Positions 24,395-36,028 of a DNA stretch of 64,000 nt are shown here, piece by piece. The stretch spans positions 744,001 through 808,000 of the forward strand of contig NZ_JACCFL010000001.1 in the NCBI RefSeq assembly GCF_013410375.1, written 5' to 3'. The translations under genes were made by a program, and so were the position numbers. The notes beneath the pieces are model-generated. The model made no database searches. It had not been told where the DNA came from and was given only the letters and a program-made list of their open reading frames with translations. Each line of letters starts with the position of its first letter. Within the stretch, counting starts at the first letter, position 1. The stretch is from Leifsonia shinshuensis (GTDB taxonomy: Bacteria; Actinomycetota; Actinomycetes; Actinomycetales; Microbacteriaceae).

Positions 24395-27300
24395 GTGCAC
24401 TATCTCGCCGTTCTCAGCATGAAGAACCGCGCCCTGATCGCGCTCGTCACGATCGTGGCCGCCATCTTCGGCGGCGTCGCGCTCAGCAGCCTCAAGCAGG
24501 AGCTGGCGCCCTCCATCTCGTTCCCCCAGCTCGTCGTGCTGTCGACCTACTCCGGCGCGTCGCCCGAGGTCGTCAACCACGACGTGAGCACGCCGGTGGA
24601 GGCCGCGATCCAGGGCGTGCCGAACCTCGACTCCACCTCGGCGGTCAGCAGCACCAACCAGTCGATCATCACGGCGAAGTTCACGTACGGCACCGACCTG
24701 GCGACGGCCGAGCAGAAGATCGACCAGGCGATCAACCGGATCAAGTCGACGCTGCCCTCCGGCGTCGACCCGCAGGTGCTCTCCGGCTCGATCGACGACC
24801 TCCCGGTCATCCAGCTCGCGGTCAGCGGCGACACCGACCAGCGCACGCTCGGCGACGCCATCACCAAGCTCGCCCTGCCCGACCTCAAGGCCGTGAACGG
24901 CGTCAACGACGCGCAGCTGGTCGGCGAGGTCGGCCAGCGCATCACCATCACGCCGGACCCGGCCAAGCTGGCCGCCGCCGGTGTCAGCTCCTCCGCGATC
25001 AAGGACGCGCTGCAGCAGAACGGCGTGCTCCTCCCCGGCGGCTCGATCACCGAGAACGGCAAGACGCTCACCATCCAGTCGGGGGCGCAGCTGACGTCGG
25101 TGGCCGACATCTCGGCGCTGCCGCTGATCAAGTCGTCCACGAGCGCCGGAGCGTCCGGAGCTTCGGGCGCGTCCGGGGCTTCGGGCGCGTCCGGTGCTTC
25201 GGGTGCGTCCGGTGCGGCGGGTGCGTCCGGCGCCCCCGGGGCCGCCGGAGCCGCGGGCTCCGCTGCCGGAGGTGCGGCCGCGAGCCAGGCCGCAGCAGCC
25301 GCGGCCGCCGCCGCGAACACCACGCCGCACACGATCGGCGAGGTCGCCACGGTCGCGCAGACCGACGACCCGGTGACCTCGCTCTCGCGCGTCAACGGCA
25401 AGCCGGCGCTCACCATCGCGGTCACCAAGCTGCCCTCCGCCAACACGGTCGCCGTGTCGCACGCGGTGTCCGCGCTCATCCCGAGCCTGGAGACCAAGCT
25501 CGGCCACAACGCCACCATCACCGTGGTGTTCGACCAGGCGCCGTTCATCACGCAGTCGATCAACTCGCTCGCGGAGGAGGGCCTGCTCGGCCTCGCGTTC
25601 GCGGTCATCGTCATCCTGGTGTTCCTGCTCTCGGTGCGCTCCACCCTGGTGACGGTCGTCTCGATCCCGACCAGCGTGCTCATCACCTTCATCGTGATGT
25701 GGGCGAGCGGCTACACGCTCAACATCATCACGCTCGGCGCGCTCACCATCGCGATCGGCCGCGTCGTGGACGACTCGATTGTCGTCATCGAGAACATCAA
25801 GCGGCAGCTCGTGCCCGGGGTGGACCGGGCCGTCACGATCATCCGCGCCGTGCGCGAGGTCGGCGGCGCGATCACGGCCTCCACCATCACGACCGTCGCG
25901 GTGTTCCTCCCGCTGGCGTTCGTCGGCGACGTCACCGGCGAGCTGTTCCGGCCGTTCGCGCTCACCGTCACCATCGCGCTGCTCTCGTCGCTCCTGGTCG
26001 CGCTGACGATCGTCCCGGTGCTGGCGTACTGGTTCCTGCGCGCGCCGAAGGCCCGCAAGCACGAGGGCGGCGAGCACGACGACGAGGCCGCGCACCTGTC
26101 GGTCGCGGAGGCGACGGCCTCCGGCCACGACGAGCTGGAGCACCCGTCCCTCCTGCAGCGCGGCTACCTGCCGATCATCCGCTGGACGCTGAAGCACTCG
26201 GTGCTCACCGTGGTCGCCGCCGTGGTCGTGCTGGTCCTCACCTTCTTCTCGTTCCCGCTGCTCAAGACGAACTTCCTCGGCTCCAGCGGCCAGAACTCGC
26301 TCACCGTCTCGCAGACGCTCGAGCCGGGCGCCAGCCTCCAGACCAAGGACGACGCCGCGCGCAAGGTCGAGGACAAGCTCCTGCACACGACCGGCGTGAA
26401 GACCGTCCAGGTGTCGATCGGCTCCAGCGGCTCGACGCTGCGCGACGCGTTCACCGGCGGGGGCGGGGCGACGACCTTCTCGGTCACGACCGACCCGAAC
26501 GCCGACCAGGACAAGCTGCAGACCACCATCCAGAACGAGATGGCCTCGATCACCGGCGCCGGCGACATCACCGTGTCCGCGTCCAGCGGGTTCGGCGGGT
26601 CCACCGACATCCAGGTGGACATCAGCGCGAGCACCAACGCCGATCTCCAGAAGGCCACCGACTCGGTCGTCGCCGAGCTGAAGAAGAAGTCGTCGCTCAA
26701 GCAGGTCACGGACAACCTGAGCGCGTCGCTGCCGTACGTCTCGGTGAGCGTCGACCGGACGAAGGCCGCCGAGGCGGGCCTCAGCGAGGCCGCGGTCGGC
26801 ACGCTCGTGTCGCAGGCGATGCAGCCGACCCAGATCGGCTCGGTCGCGATCGAGAACGCGACGCTCAAGATCTATCTGCAGAGCGACAATCCGCCGACCA
26901 CGGTCGCCGGGCTGTCCGACCTGCCGATCCCGACCGCCAAGGGCGTCGTGCCGCTCAGCTCCGTGGCGACCGTCGCCGAGGCCAAGGGGCCGGCGACCGT
27001 GACGACCGAGCGCGGGCTGCGCACCTCCACGGTCACCGCGACGCCCGCCACCGACAACCTCACGACGGCGAATGCCGACGTGACCAAGGCGCTCAAGGAC
27101 GCCGACCTGCCGGCGGGAGCGACCGCAAAGATCGGCGGCGTCTCGTCCAGCCAGTCCAGCGCGTTCGGCCAGCTCGGCCTCGCCCTGCTGGCGGCGATCC
27201 TGATCGTCTACATCGTCATGGTGGCGACGTTCCGCTCACTGCGGCAGCCGCTGCTGCTCCTGGTCTCGGTGCCGTTCGCGGCGACCGGCGCCATCCTGCT

Positions 27301-27829
27301 GCAGCTCGCCTCCGGGATCCCGCTCGGCGTCGCATCGCTCATCGGCGTGCTGATGCTGATCGGCATCGTGGTGACCAACGCGATCGTGCTGATCGACCTG
27401 GTGAACCAGTACCGTGCGCGCGGCCTGACGGTCAGCGACGCGGTCGTGCACGGCGCCTCCCGGCGTCTGCGCCCGATCCTGATGACGGCCCTCGCGACGA
27501 TCGCCGCGCTGACGCCGATGGCGATCGGCCTGACCGGGCACGGCGGCTTCATCTCGCAGCCGCTCGCCATCGTCGTGATCGGCGGTCTGATCTCGTCCAC
27601 GGTGCTCACGCTCGTGGTGCTGCCGACGCTCTACAACCTGGTGGAGGGCGCCCGCGAGCGCCGGCTGGCGCGCAAGGCGGCCAAGGGCGGCGGCGCCGCC
27701 GGTGCGGGAGGCGGCCCCGGCTCGGGCGGGCCCGGTTCCGGTGGCCCGGGTGTGGGTGACTCGGTGACGGATGACGGCTCGCCGCAGCCCCCCGTGTTCA
27801 CGACCCCGGCGGGCGGCCGCCAGCTCTGA
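24395..27829 (+). CDS. RND-family efflux transporter (AcrB/SwrC-like)
   Basis: The 1144-residue protein begins at GTG 24395, with GAGGGG 8 nt upstream; the first helix starts at about residue 10. It has the RND layout of 1+5 and 1+5 helices with two large external loops. Motifs include GRVVDDSIVVIENIKR in helix 4 and LMLIGIVVTNAIVLIDLVNQY in helix 10. In a bacterium without an outer membrane it would act like Bacillus SwrC, exporting lipids or amphipathic drugs. Unusual features are a Gly-Ala-Ser triplet repeat (about residues 250-308) inserted in the first external loop and a Gly/Pro-rich C-terminal tail. A hairpin follows the stop. Confidence 0.9.
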   Translation: MHYLAVLSMKNRALIALVTIVAAIFGGVALSSLKQELAPSISFPQLVVLSTYSGASPEVVNHDVSTPVEAAIQGVPNLDSTSAVSSTNQSIITAKFTYGTDLATAEQKIDQAINRIKSTLPSGVDPQVLSGSIDDLPVIQLAVSGDTDQRTLGDAITKLALPDLKAVNGVNDAQLVGEVGQRITITPDPAKLAAAGVSSSAIKDALQQNGVLLPGGSITENGKTLTIQSGAQLTSVADISALPLIKSSTSAGASGASGASGASGASGASGASGAAGASGAPGAAGAAGSAAGGAAASQAAAAAAAAANTTPHTIGEVATVAQTDDPVTSLSRVNGKPALTIAVTKLPSANTVAVSHAVSALIPSLETKLGHNATITVVFDQAPFITQSINSLAEEGLLGLAFAVIVILVFLLSVRSTLVTVVSIPTSVLITFIVMWASGYTLNIITLGALTIAIGRVVDDSIVVIENIKRQLVPGVDRAVTIIRAVREVGGAITASTITTVAVFLPLAFVGDVTGELFRPFALTVTIALLSSLLVALTIVPVLAYWFLRAPKARKHEGGEHDDEAAHLSVAEATASGHDELEHPSLLQRGYLPIIRWTLKHSVLTVVAAVVVLVLTFFSFPLLKTNFLGSSGQNSLTVSQTLEPGASLQTKDDAARKVEDKLLHTTGVKTVQVSIGSSGSTLRDAFTGGGGATTFSVTTDPNADQDKLQTTIQNEMASITGAGDITVSASSGFGGSTDIQVDISASTNADLQKATDSVVAELKKKSSLKQVTDNLSASLPYVSVSVDRTKAAEAGLSEAAVGTLVSQAMQPTQIGSVAIENATLKIYLQSDNPPTTVAGLSDLPIPTAKGVVPLSSVATVAEAKGPATVTTERGLRTSTVTATPATDNLTTANADVTKALKDADLPAGATAKIGGVSSSQSSAFGQLGLALLAAILIVYIVMVATFRSLRQPLLLLVSVPFAATGAILLQLASGIPLGVASLIGVLMLIGIVVTNAIVLIDLVNQYRARGLTVSDAVVHGASRRLRPILMTALATIAALTPMAIGLTGHGGFISQPLAIVVIGGLISSTVLTLVVLPTLYNLVEGARERRLARKAAKGGGAAGAGGGPGSGGPGSGGPGVGDSVTDDGSPQPPVFTTPAGGRQL

Positions 27830-27841
27830 CCCGTCGCCGAA

Positions 27842-27890
27842 GGGCACGTAGACGCCTCTGAGACCCTGTTTCAGGGGCGCTTGCGTGCCC
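27842..27890 (+). terminator. Hairpin after the RND gene
   Basis: A 20-nt arm from 27842 pairs with several mismatches to the arm ending at 27890 around a 9-nt loop; the outer 7 bp (GGGCACG with CGTGCCC) and the TCTGA/TCAGG part are strongest. No T-run follows, so termination efficiency is uncertain. Confidence 0.5.
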
Positions 27891-27917
27891 GTCGGCATGT
27901 GGGCGGAGGGTGGGCGT

Positions 27918-27933
27918 GTCCGGGATACCAGAC
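27918..27933. promoter_or_regulatory. Candidate hut IclR operator, hutG copy
   Basis: GTCCGGGATACCAGAC is an imperfect palindrome (12 of 16 positions symmetric). The surrounding 19 bp (27916-27934) are identical to 33669-33687, in front of hutH and the IclR gene. The centre is about 62 bp upstream of the leaderless start of hutG. Confidence 0.75.
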
Positions 27934-27975
27934 GGCCGATGGTGAGGCGGCGGCGCCGCTGACGGCGGGCGTTGC

Positions 27976-27981
27976 TACCGT
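27976..27981 (+). promoter_or_regulatory. -10 element of a leaderless promoter (hutG)
   Basis: TACCGT ends 6 nt before ATG 27988 and no ribosome binding site is present. There is no good -35 match, consistent with a promoter that needs an activator. Confidence 0.5.
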
Positions 27982-27987
27982 CGCCGT

Positions 27988-28887
27988 ATGAGCCTCTCCG
28001 TCGATCCGCTCTGGCCCCGTGCCGGATCCTGGCCGTCGCTCGCCGAGCTCCCGGACGGGGAGCAGGCGGACCTCACCCTGATCGGCCTGCCGACCTGGCG
28101 GAGCTCCCTCTCCCCGACGGGCGCGCACGCCACTCCCGGCGCGGTGCGCGAGGCGCTGCGGCGCTACTCGGTCCACGTCCCCGACCTGGCGGTCGAGGCG
28201 CTGCGCTTCGCGGACGCCGGGGACGTCGCCGAGCCGGACGGCCCGGACGGCGAGCGGCGCGCTGTCGACGCGGTCCGGGAGGCCGTCTCCCGATCGCGGC
28301 TGACCGTCGCCGTCGGCGGCGACAACTCCCTCACCGTCGCTAGCGCGCTCGGCGCCTGGGGCGGCGACGCGTCGCGTGCCGGGCTGGTGACGCTCGACGC
28401 CCACCACGACCTGCGCGACGGCGTCTCCAACGGTTCCCCGGTGCGCCGCCTGGTGGAGGCCGGCCTCGACGGCCGCCGGATCGTGCAGATCGGCATCGCC
28501 GACTTCGCCAACTCCGCCGCGTACGCGCTACGGGCCGCGGAGTACGGCATCACCGTCGTCCACCGCGACGAGCTGCACAGTCGCCCGATCGACGAGGTCA
28601 TGGCGGAGGCGCTGGAGCGTGCGGGCGCCGCGGGCGGCCCGATCCACGTCGACCTCGACGTGGACGTCTGCGACCGCTCCGTCGCCCCCGGCTGCCCGGC
28701 CTCCGTGCCCGGCGGCCTCGCGGCGTGGGAGCTGCGGAGGTTCGCGCGCCTCGCAGGGGCGGACCCGCGCGTCCGCTCGATCGACATCGCCGAGGTCGAC
28801 GCGACCGCCGACACCGCCGACCAGCGCACGGTCCGCCTCGCCGCCCTCCTCGTCCTCGAAGCCGCCGCCGGCCTCGCCTCGCGCTGA
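27988..28887 (+). CDS. hutG: Formimidoylglutamase-like hydrolase (arginase/agmatinase family)
   Basis: The 299-residue protein has the ureohydrolase metal motifs: GGDNSLT (about residues 110-116), DAHHDLRDG (about 136-144) and DLDVDVCDR (about 219-227), giving two Mn2+ sites. Arginase, agmatinase and formimidoylglutamase share this fold; its place beside hutI, hutU and hutH and the shared operator argue for formimidoylglutamase, which splits N-formimidoyl-glutamate to glutamate and formamide. That step completes the four-step histidine pathway here. An agmatinase role is the alternative. It is transcribed separately from hutHUI and converges on hutI. Confidence 0.8.
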   Translation: MSLSVDPLWPRAGSWPSLAELPDGEQADLTLIGLPTWRSSLSPTGAHATPGAVREALRRYSVHVPDLAVEALRFADAGDVAEPDGPDGERRAVDAVREAVSRSRLTVAVGGDNSLTVASALGAWGGDASRAGLVTLDAHHDLRDGVSNGSPVRRLVEAGLDGRRIVQIGIADFANSAAYALRAAEYGITVVHRDELHSRPIDEVMAEALERAGAAGGPIHVDLDVDVCDRSVAPGCPASVPGGLAAWELRRFARLAGADPRVRSIDIAEVDATADTADQRTVRLAALLVLEAAAGLASR

Positions 28888-28904
28888 TCCGCGCCTCCCG
28901 CTCG

Positions 28905-28978
28905 CCGGCCAACGCTTCCTCACTTCCTCCCGCAACACGCCGCGCGCGGGCGGGAGAAAGTGAGGAAGCGATGGCTGC
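28905..28978. repeat. 74-nt hairpin element, copy A
   Basis: Inner arms CGCTTCCTCACTTCCTCCCGC-like (28913-28933) and the complementary 28950-28970 pair with one mismatch around a 16-nt loop. The right flank reads ATGGCTGC as in the other copies, while the left flank is diverged. It lies at the hutG/hutI convergent junction. Confidence 0.75.
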
Positions 28979-28989
28979 ACGGCCGCTGG

Positions 28990-29063
28990 GCAGCCATCCG
29001 TTCCTCAGCTTCTCCCGCAACACGCCGCGCGCGGGCGGGAGAAAGTGAGGAAGCGGTGGCTGC
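28990..29063. repeat. 74-nt hairpin element, copy B
   Basis: Arms of 29 nt (28990-29018 and 29035-29063) with five mismatches surround a 16-nt loop identical to that of copy A. It ends 1 bp before the hutI stop and may terminate hutI or hutG transcripts, although no T-run is present. Confidence 0.75.
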
Positions 29064-29064
29064 G

Positions 29065-30224
29065 TCAGGCGACGTGGGTGCGGGCGACCAGCGGAACGCC
29101 GGGGCGGTACGCGAGGTGCACGTACGACGGCGCGTCGAGCACGACGTAGTCGGCACGGGCGCCCGGGCGCAGGTGGCCGACGTCCTCGCGGCGCAGGGCC
29201 TCCGCGCCGCCGAGGGTGGCGGCGCGTAGCGCTTCGGCCACGGTCATCCCCATGTCGCGCACCGCGACGGCGACGCAGAACGGCATCGACGACGTGAATG
29301 ACGAGCCCGGGTTGCAGTCGCTCGCCAGCGCGACTCGCACGCCGGCGTCGATCAGTCGGCGGGCGTCCGGGTACGGGTGCCGCGTGGAGAACTCCACCCC
29401 GGGCAGCAGCGTCGCGACGGTGTTCGATCCGGCCAGCAGCTCGACGTCGCGGTCCGTCAGGTAGGTCCCGTGGTCGACGCTCGCTGCATCCAGCTCCACG
29501 GCCAGCGCGACGCCGTCGCCCGGGCCGAGCTGGCTCGCGTGCACCCGGACGCCCAGCCCGCGGGCGGCGCCGGCCTCCAGGATGCGCCGCGACTGCGGCA
29601 CGGTGAAGGCGCCGGTCTCGCAGAACACGTCGACCCAGCGGGCGTGCGGCGCGCAGGCGTCCAGCATCGGGCCGGTGACCAGCTCCACGTACGCGTCCGG
29701 GTCGTCCGCGTACTCGGTCGGCACGACATGCGCGCCGAGGAATGTCGTCTCGTCCGTGACCTCCCGGGCGATCCGGAGGATGCGCGCCTCGTCCTCGACG
29801 GTGAGCCCGTAGCCGCTCTTGATCTCGAAGGTCGTGGTGCCCTGCGCGCGCAACTCGCGCACGAAGCCGGCGAGCCGGCGGCGCAGCTCCTCGTCGGAGG
29901 CCGCCCGGGTCGCGGCGACGGTGCTGCGTATGCCGCCCGCGGAATACGGTCGCCCGGCCATCCGCGCCTCGAACTCCGCCGAGCGGTCGCCGCCGAAGAC
30001 GAGGTGGGTGTGGCTGTCGACGAAGCCCGGGATCACGGCCGCTCCCTCGACGTCGATGACCTCGTCCGCGTCATCGCGCGGCGCCGCCGACGCGGGACCG
30101 GTCCACTCGACCCGGCCGTCCACTTCCAGCAGGGCCGCGTCGGGGAGGATGCCGAGCGGTCCGGGGTGGGCGGGATCCAGGGTGACGAGTTCGCCGATCC
30201 CGGTCAGCAGCGTCGCGCCGGGCA

Positions 30225-30225
<1 letters not shown>
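29065..30225 (-). CDS. hutI: Imidazolonepropionase
   Basis: The 386-residue amidohydrolase-fold enzyme opens imidazolone-5-propionate to N-formimidoyl-L-glutamate, the third step of histidine breakdown. It has the metal motif [15 protein letters not shown] (about residues 70-84), [13 protein letters not shown], the VHASQLG and DHGTYL metal/substrate segments, and [16 protein letters not shown]. Length matches the family of about 400. Its ATG shares one base with the hutU stop (TGATG), so the two are translationally coupled. Confidence 0.95.
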
Positions 30226-31910
<1,685 letters not shown>

Positions 31911-31941
31911 CTGGTCCTTTCAGTTCGTATGGTCCCGCCCG

Positions 31942-32014
31942 GCAGCCATCTGTTCCTCACTTTCTCCCGCATCCCTCCTGTGTGTCGCGGGAGAAAGTGA
32001 GGAAGCGATGGCTG
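31942..32014. repeat. 74-nt hairpin element, copy C
   Basis: The left arm (31942-31970) and right arm (31987-32014) match copies A and B; the loop is again 16 nt but of different sequence (31971-31986). It sits between hutH and hutU inside the operon, only 11 bp downstream of the hutH stop in the direction of transcription. Confidence 0.8.
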
Positions 32015-32025
32015 GGGGCGGGAGG

Positions 32026-33615
32026 TCAGGAGAGGTCGGTGGTGGTGAGGGCCGCGGCGACGGCTTCGCCGGAGGCGACGAAGGCGACCGCGGCCTCGAT
32101 CTCGGGGGAGAGGTGGCGGTCCGGGCCGGGGCCCGGGACGGTGGCGCGCAGCGCTGTCGTGACCGCGGCGGTGGCCGGTCCCTGGCGCAGCGGGGCGCGC
32201 AGGTCGGCGCCGCGCGCGGCGGTCATCAGCTCGATCGCGAGCACCCGGGTCAGCCCGTCGATCGCGCGGCGCAGCTTGCGGGCGGCGGCCCAGCCCATCG
32301 ACACGTGGTCCTCCTGCATCGCCGACGACGGGATGCTGTCCGCCGACGCCGGGACCGCCAGGCGCTTGAGCTCCGACACGATCCCCGCCGCGGTGTACTG
32401 CGCGATCATCAGGCCGGAGTCGACGCCGACCTCGTGCGCGAGGAACGGCGGCAGCCCCTGGTTGCGCGCCGGGTCGAGGAAGCGGTCGGTGCGCCGCTCC
32501 GACATGCTCGCGACGTCCGCGACGACGATCGCGAGGAAGTCGAGCACGTACGCGACGGGCGCGCCGTGGAAGTTGCCGTTCGACTCCACCCGGCCGTCCG
32601 GGGCGAGCACGGGGTTGTCGATCGCGGAGGCCAGCTCCCGCTCCGCGACCATCGTCGCGTGGGCGACCGTGTCACGGGCGCCGCCGTTGACCTGCGGCGA
32701 GCAGCGCAGCGAGTAGGCGTCCTGAACGCGGGTGCACTCCGGGCCCTTGTGGCTCGCCACGAGCGGGGAGTCGGCGAGCAGCGCACGGAGGTTGGCGGCG
32801 GAGACCGCCTGGCCGGCCTGCGGGCGCAGCTGCTGGAGGTCGGCGGCGAACACCGCGTCGGTGCCGAGCAGGGCCTCCACGCTCATCGCCGCCGCGATGT
32901 CGGCTGTGGTGAGCAGGGCGCCGAGATCGTGCAGCGCGAGCGACAGCATCCCGAGCATGCCGTCGGTGCCGTTGATGAGCGCGAGGCCCTCCTTCTCGGC
33001 GAGGACGACGGGCTCGATGCCGGCGGCGGCGAGGGCGTCGGAGGCCTCGACCAGGCGACCGTCGACGCGCACCTGGCCCTCGCCCATCGCCGCCAGCGCG
33101 CAGTGCGCGAGCGGGGCGAGGTCGCCGGAGCAGCCGAGCGAGCCGTACTCGCGCACGATCGGCGTGATGCCCGCGTTGAGCAGGGCGGCGTAGGTCTCGA
33201 CCGTGCGGCGCTGCGCGCCGGTGCGGCCGGTCATCAGCGTGGCCAGCCGGAGCAGCATGAGGGCGCGGACGACCTCCCGCTCGACCTCCGGGCCCGACCC
33301 GGCCGCATGCGAGCGGACGAGGGAGGCCTGCAACTGCGCGCGGCGTTCCGCGGGGATGAACGTGGTCGCCAGTGCGCCGAAGCCGGTGGAGATCCCGTAG
33401 TGCGGCTCGACGTCGTCGGCGAGCGCTTCGATGATCGCGCGCGACGCCTCGACGGCGTCGAGGGCCGCGGGGTCGAGGACGACGGGCGCGTCGTGCCGCG
33501 CCACCGCGACGACCTCCGCGATGGTGAGCGGGCGGGCGCCGACGGTGACGGGCGCGGCCTCGGCGGGGACGCGGCGGGTGGTTGCGGAGGTGGAACCGGT
33601 GGTGACTGCGGACAT
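32026..33615 (-). CDS. hutH: Histidine ammonia-lyase
   Basis: The 529-residue protein deaminates histidine to urocanate, the first step of the pathway. The MIO cofactor would form from Cys162-Ser163-Gly164 in GSLGCSGDLAPLAH; Cys instead of Ala at the first position is a known variant in actinobacterial HutH. Tyr73 in HYGISTGFG is the catalytic Tyr. The ATG at 33615 is chosen because CATGAT ends 6 nt upstream as a leaderless -10 and the open frame beyond it covers the operator region. It heads hutH-hutU-hutI. Confidence 0.95.
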   Translation of the reverse strand: MSAVTTGSTSATTRRVPAEAAPVTVGARPLTIAEVVAVARHDAPVVLDPAALDAVEASRAIIEALADDVEPHYGISTGFGALATTFIPAERRAQLQASLVRSHAAGSGPEVEREVVRALMLLRLATLMTGRTGAQRRTVETYAALLNAGITPIVREYGSLGCSGDLAPLAHCALAAMGEGQVRVDGRLVEASDALAAAGIEPVVLAEKEGLALINGTDGMLGMLSLALHDLGALLTTADIAAAMSVEALLGTDAVFAADLQQLRPQAGQAVSAANLRALLADSPLVASHKGPECTRVQDAYSLRCSPQVNGGARDTVAHATMVAERELASAIDNPVLAPDGRVESNGNFHGAPVAYVLDFLAIVVADVASMSERRTDRFLDPARNQGLPPFLAHEVGVDSGLMIAQYTAAGIVSELKRLAVPASADSIPSSAMQEDHVSMGWAAARKLRRAIDGLTRVLAIELMTAARGADLRAPLRQGPATAAVTTALRATVPGPGPDRHLSPEIEAAVAFVASGEAVAAALTTTDLS

Positions 33616-33621
33616 GCTCCG

Positions 33622-33627
33622 ATCATG
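33622..33627 (-). promoter_or_regulatory. -10 element of a leaderless promoter (hutH)
   Basis: On the minus strand CATGAT ends 6 nt before ATG 33615, a one-base departure from TATGAT. The hut operator centre lies about 63 bp upstream of that ATG, the same distance as for hutG. Confidence 0.45.
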
Positions 33628-33670
33628 CGCCGCACCGCCTCCGTGGCGCCCGGGGGTTAGGCTCATCGGT

Positions 33671-33686
33671 GTCCGGGATACCAGAC
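33671..33686. promoter_or_regulatory. Candidate hut IclR operator, hutH/regulator copy
   Basis: GTCCGGGATACCAGAC repeats the hutG site exactly. It lies between the divergent hutH and IclR genes, 38 bp before the regulator ATG, so it could control both. Confidence 0.8.
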
Positions 33687-33716
33687 GAGCCGCCGAGCGG
33701 AGCGGGGAGGAGCACC

Positions 33717-34475
33717 ATGAGCAAGGTCCCCGCAGCGGAGAACACCCTGCGCATCCTCGCCTACCTCGCCACCCAGCGCGGCCCGGTCCCCGCCGCGGGG
33801 ATCGCGACCTCCCTCGGCCTCCCGCGCTCGACCGTCTACCACCTGCTGACCGTGCTGGCCGAGCACGGCTTCGTCCTGCACTTCCCCGAGGCGCGCAGGT
33901 ATGGGCTCGGCGTCGCCGCCTACGAGCTGTCGAGCGGGTTCTCCCGGCAGCAGCCGCTCAGCCGCCTCGGCCGGCCGATCGTGGCCGCGCTCGTGGACGC
34001 GATCGGCGAGTCCGGTCACGTCGCCGTGCTGCACGGGCGGGACGTCGTCTACATCGTGGAGGAGCGCGCGCCGCGGCGTCCGCGGCTGGTCACGGACGTC
34101 GGCGTCCGCCTCCCGGCCCACCTGACGGCGAGCGGACGCGCCCTGCTGGCCTCCCTCCCCGCCGGGCAGCTGCGCGCGCTGTACCCGGACGCCGGCGCGT
34201 TCGAGGACCGGACCGGAGCGGGGCCGCACTCGTACGCCGAGCTGCGCCGGCTCGTGACGGAGGCGCGGGAGCGCGGCTACGCCACGGAGGACGGCGACGT
34301 GACGCCCGGCTTCGCGTCCGTGGCGGTCTCGGTGCGCGACCACGCCGGCTGGCCCGCCGCCGGCATCGCCGTCACCTTCCCCCGGGAGAACGTGCCTGCG
34401 TCCGAGTGGGAGGCGCTCGCCGCCCGGGTGCGGGAGGCCGCGGCCGAGCTGTCCCGGCGCATCCGCGGCAGCTGA
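33717..34475 (+). CDS. IclR-family regulator of histidine utilisation
   Basis: ATG 33717 has GGAGGA about 6 nt upstream. The 252-residue protein has an N-terminal winged helix (AENTLRILAYLATQRGPVPAAGIATSLGLPRSTVYHLL, residues 7-45 in outline) and an IclR effector domain (about 85-250). It is divergent from hutH and shares an exact 19-bp operator-like sequence with hutG. The upstream placement of both sites suggests activation of hut genes, with urocanate or histidine as a plausible effector by analogy with other hut regulators. That assignment rests on context. Confidence 0.85.
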   Translation: MSKVPAAENTLRILAYLATQRGPVPAAGIATSLGLPRSTVYHLLTVLAEHGFVLHFPEARRYGLGVAAYELSSGFSRQQPLSRLGRPIVAALVDAIGESGHVAVLHGRDVVYIVEERAPRRPRLVTDVGVRLPAHLTASGRALLASLPAGQLRALYPDAGAFEDRTGAGPHSYAELRRLVTEARERGYATEDGDVTPGFASVAVSVRDHAGWPAAGIAVTFPRENVPASEWEALAARVREAAAELSRRIRGS

Positions 34476-34481
34476 CCCGCA

Positions 34482-35546
<1,065 letters not shown>

Positions 35547-35632
35547 GGTCTTCCCCCTGTCGACGGTGGCGCCAGGCTAGCGGGACGGGCCGCTGACGGA
35601 ACAGGGGTGTTCCCGCCGGGTACGGAGGCCGC

Positions 35633-35638
35633 TAGCCT
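35633..35638 (+). promoter_or_regulatory. -10 element of a leaderless promoter
   Basis: TAGCCT ends 6 nt before ATG 35645; no ribosome binding site is seen. Confidence 0.5.
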
Positions 35639-35644
35639 GCGTGC

Positions 35645-36028
35645 ATGGTGAGATTCCTGATCCGAGCGGCGATCTTCGTGGTCACCGCGGCCCTCGGCCT
35701 GCTGGTGGCGTCCTGGCTCCTGCCGGGGTTCCACCTCGACTGGGAGGGGCTGCTGGTCGCGGTGCTGGTCTTCGCGGTGGCGCAGAGCATCCTCGCGCCT
35801 TTCATCTTCAATCTCGCCCGGAAGTACGCGTCCGCGCTGCTCGGCGGGATCGGGCTGGTGTCGACGCTGATCGCCCTGCTGGTCGCGTCGCTGCTCCCGG
35901 GCGGCATCCGGGTGGACGATTTCGTGACCTGGATACTCGCGGCGCTCGTCGTCTGGGTGGTGACGGCGCTCGGCGGCTGGCTGCTGCCGCTGATCTTCCT
36001 CAAGAAGAAGGTCGCGGCGCGGAGCTAG
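35645..36028 (+). CDS. Small membrane protein, phage_holin_4_2 (DUF360-like) family
   Basis: The 127-residue protein has four membrane helices (about residues 5-24, 30-55, 60-82, 95-118) and ends in a Lys-rich cytoplasmic tail (LKKKVAARS). The family is common in bacterial chromosomes and is called holin-like by similarity only; no lysis genes are near. Its stop overlaps the end of the convergent GNAT gene by 4 bp. Confidence 0.8.
   Translation: MVRFLIRAAIFVVTAALGLLVASWLLPGFHLDWEGLLVAVLVFAVAQSILAPFIFNLARKYASALLGGIGLVSTLIALLVASLLPGGIRVDDFVTWILAALVVWVVTALGGWLLPLIFLKKKVAARS

Noticed and set aside
24022..27759. Long open frame on the plus strand in another phase of the RND gene
   Set aside because: Its translation is Arg-rich and repetitive, as expected for an off-frame reading of GC-rich coding DNA, while the RND frame has all family motifs.
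33100..33150. Loss of the MIO cofactor triad in HutH (Cys instead of Ala)
   Set aside because: Cys-Ser-Gly is a known form of the triad in actinobacterial histidine ammonia-lyases, so activity is expected.
35645..36028. Prophage holin
   Set aside because: The holin-like family is widespread in chromosomes, and there are no endolysin, integrase or other phage genes nearby.
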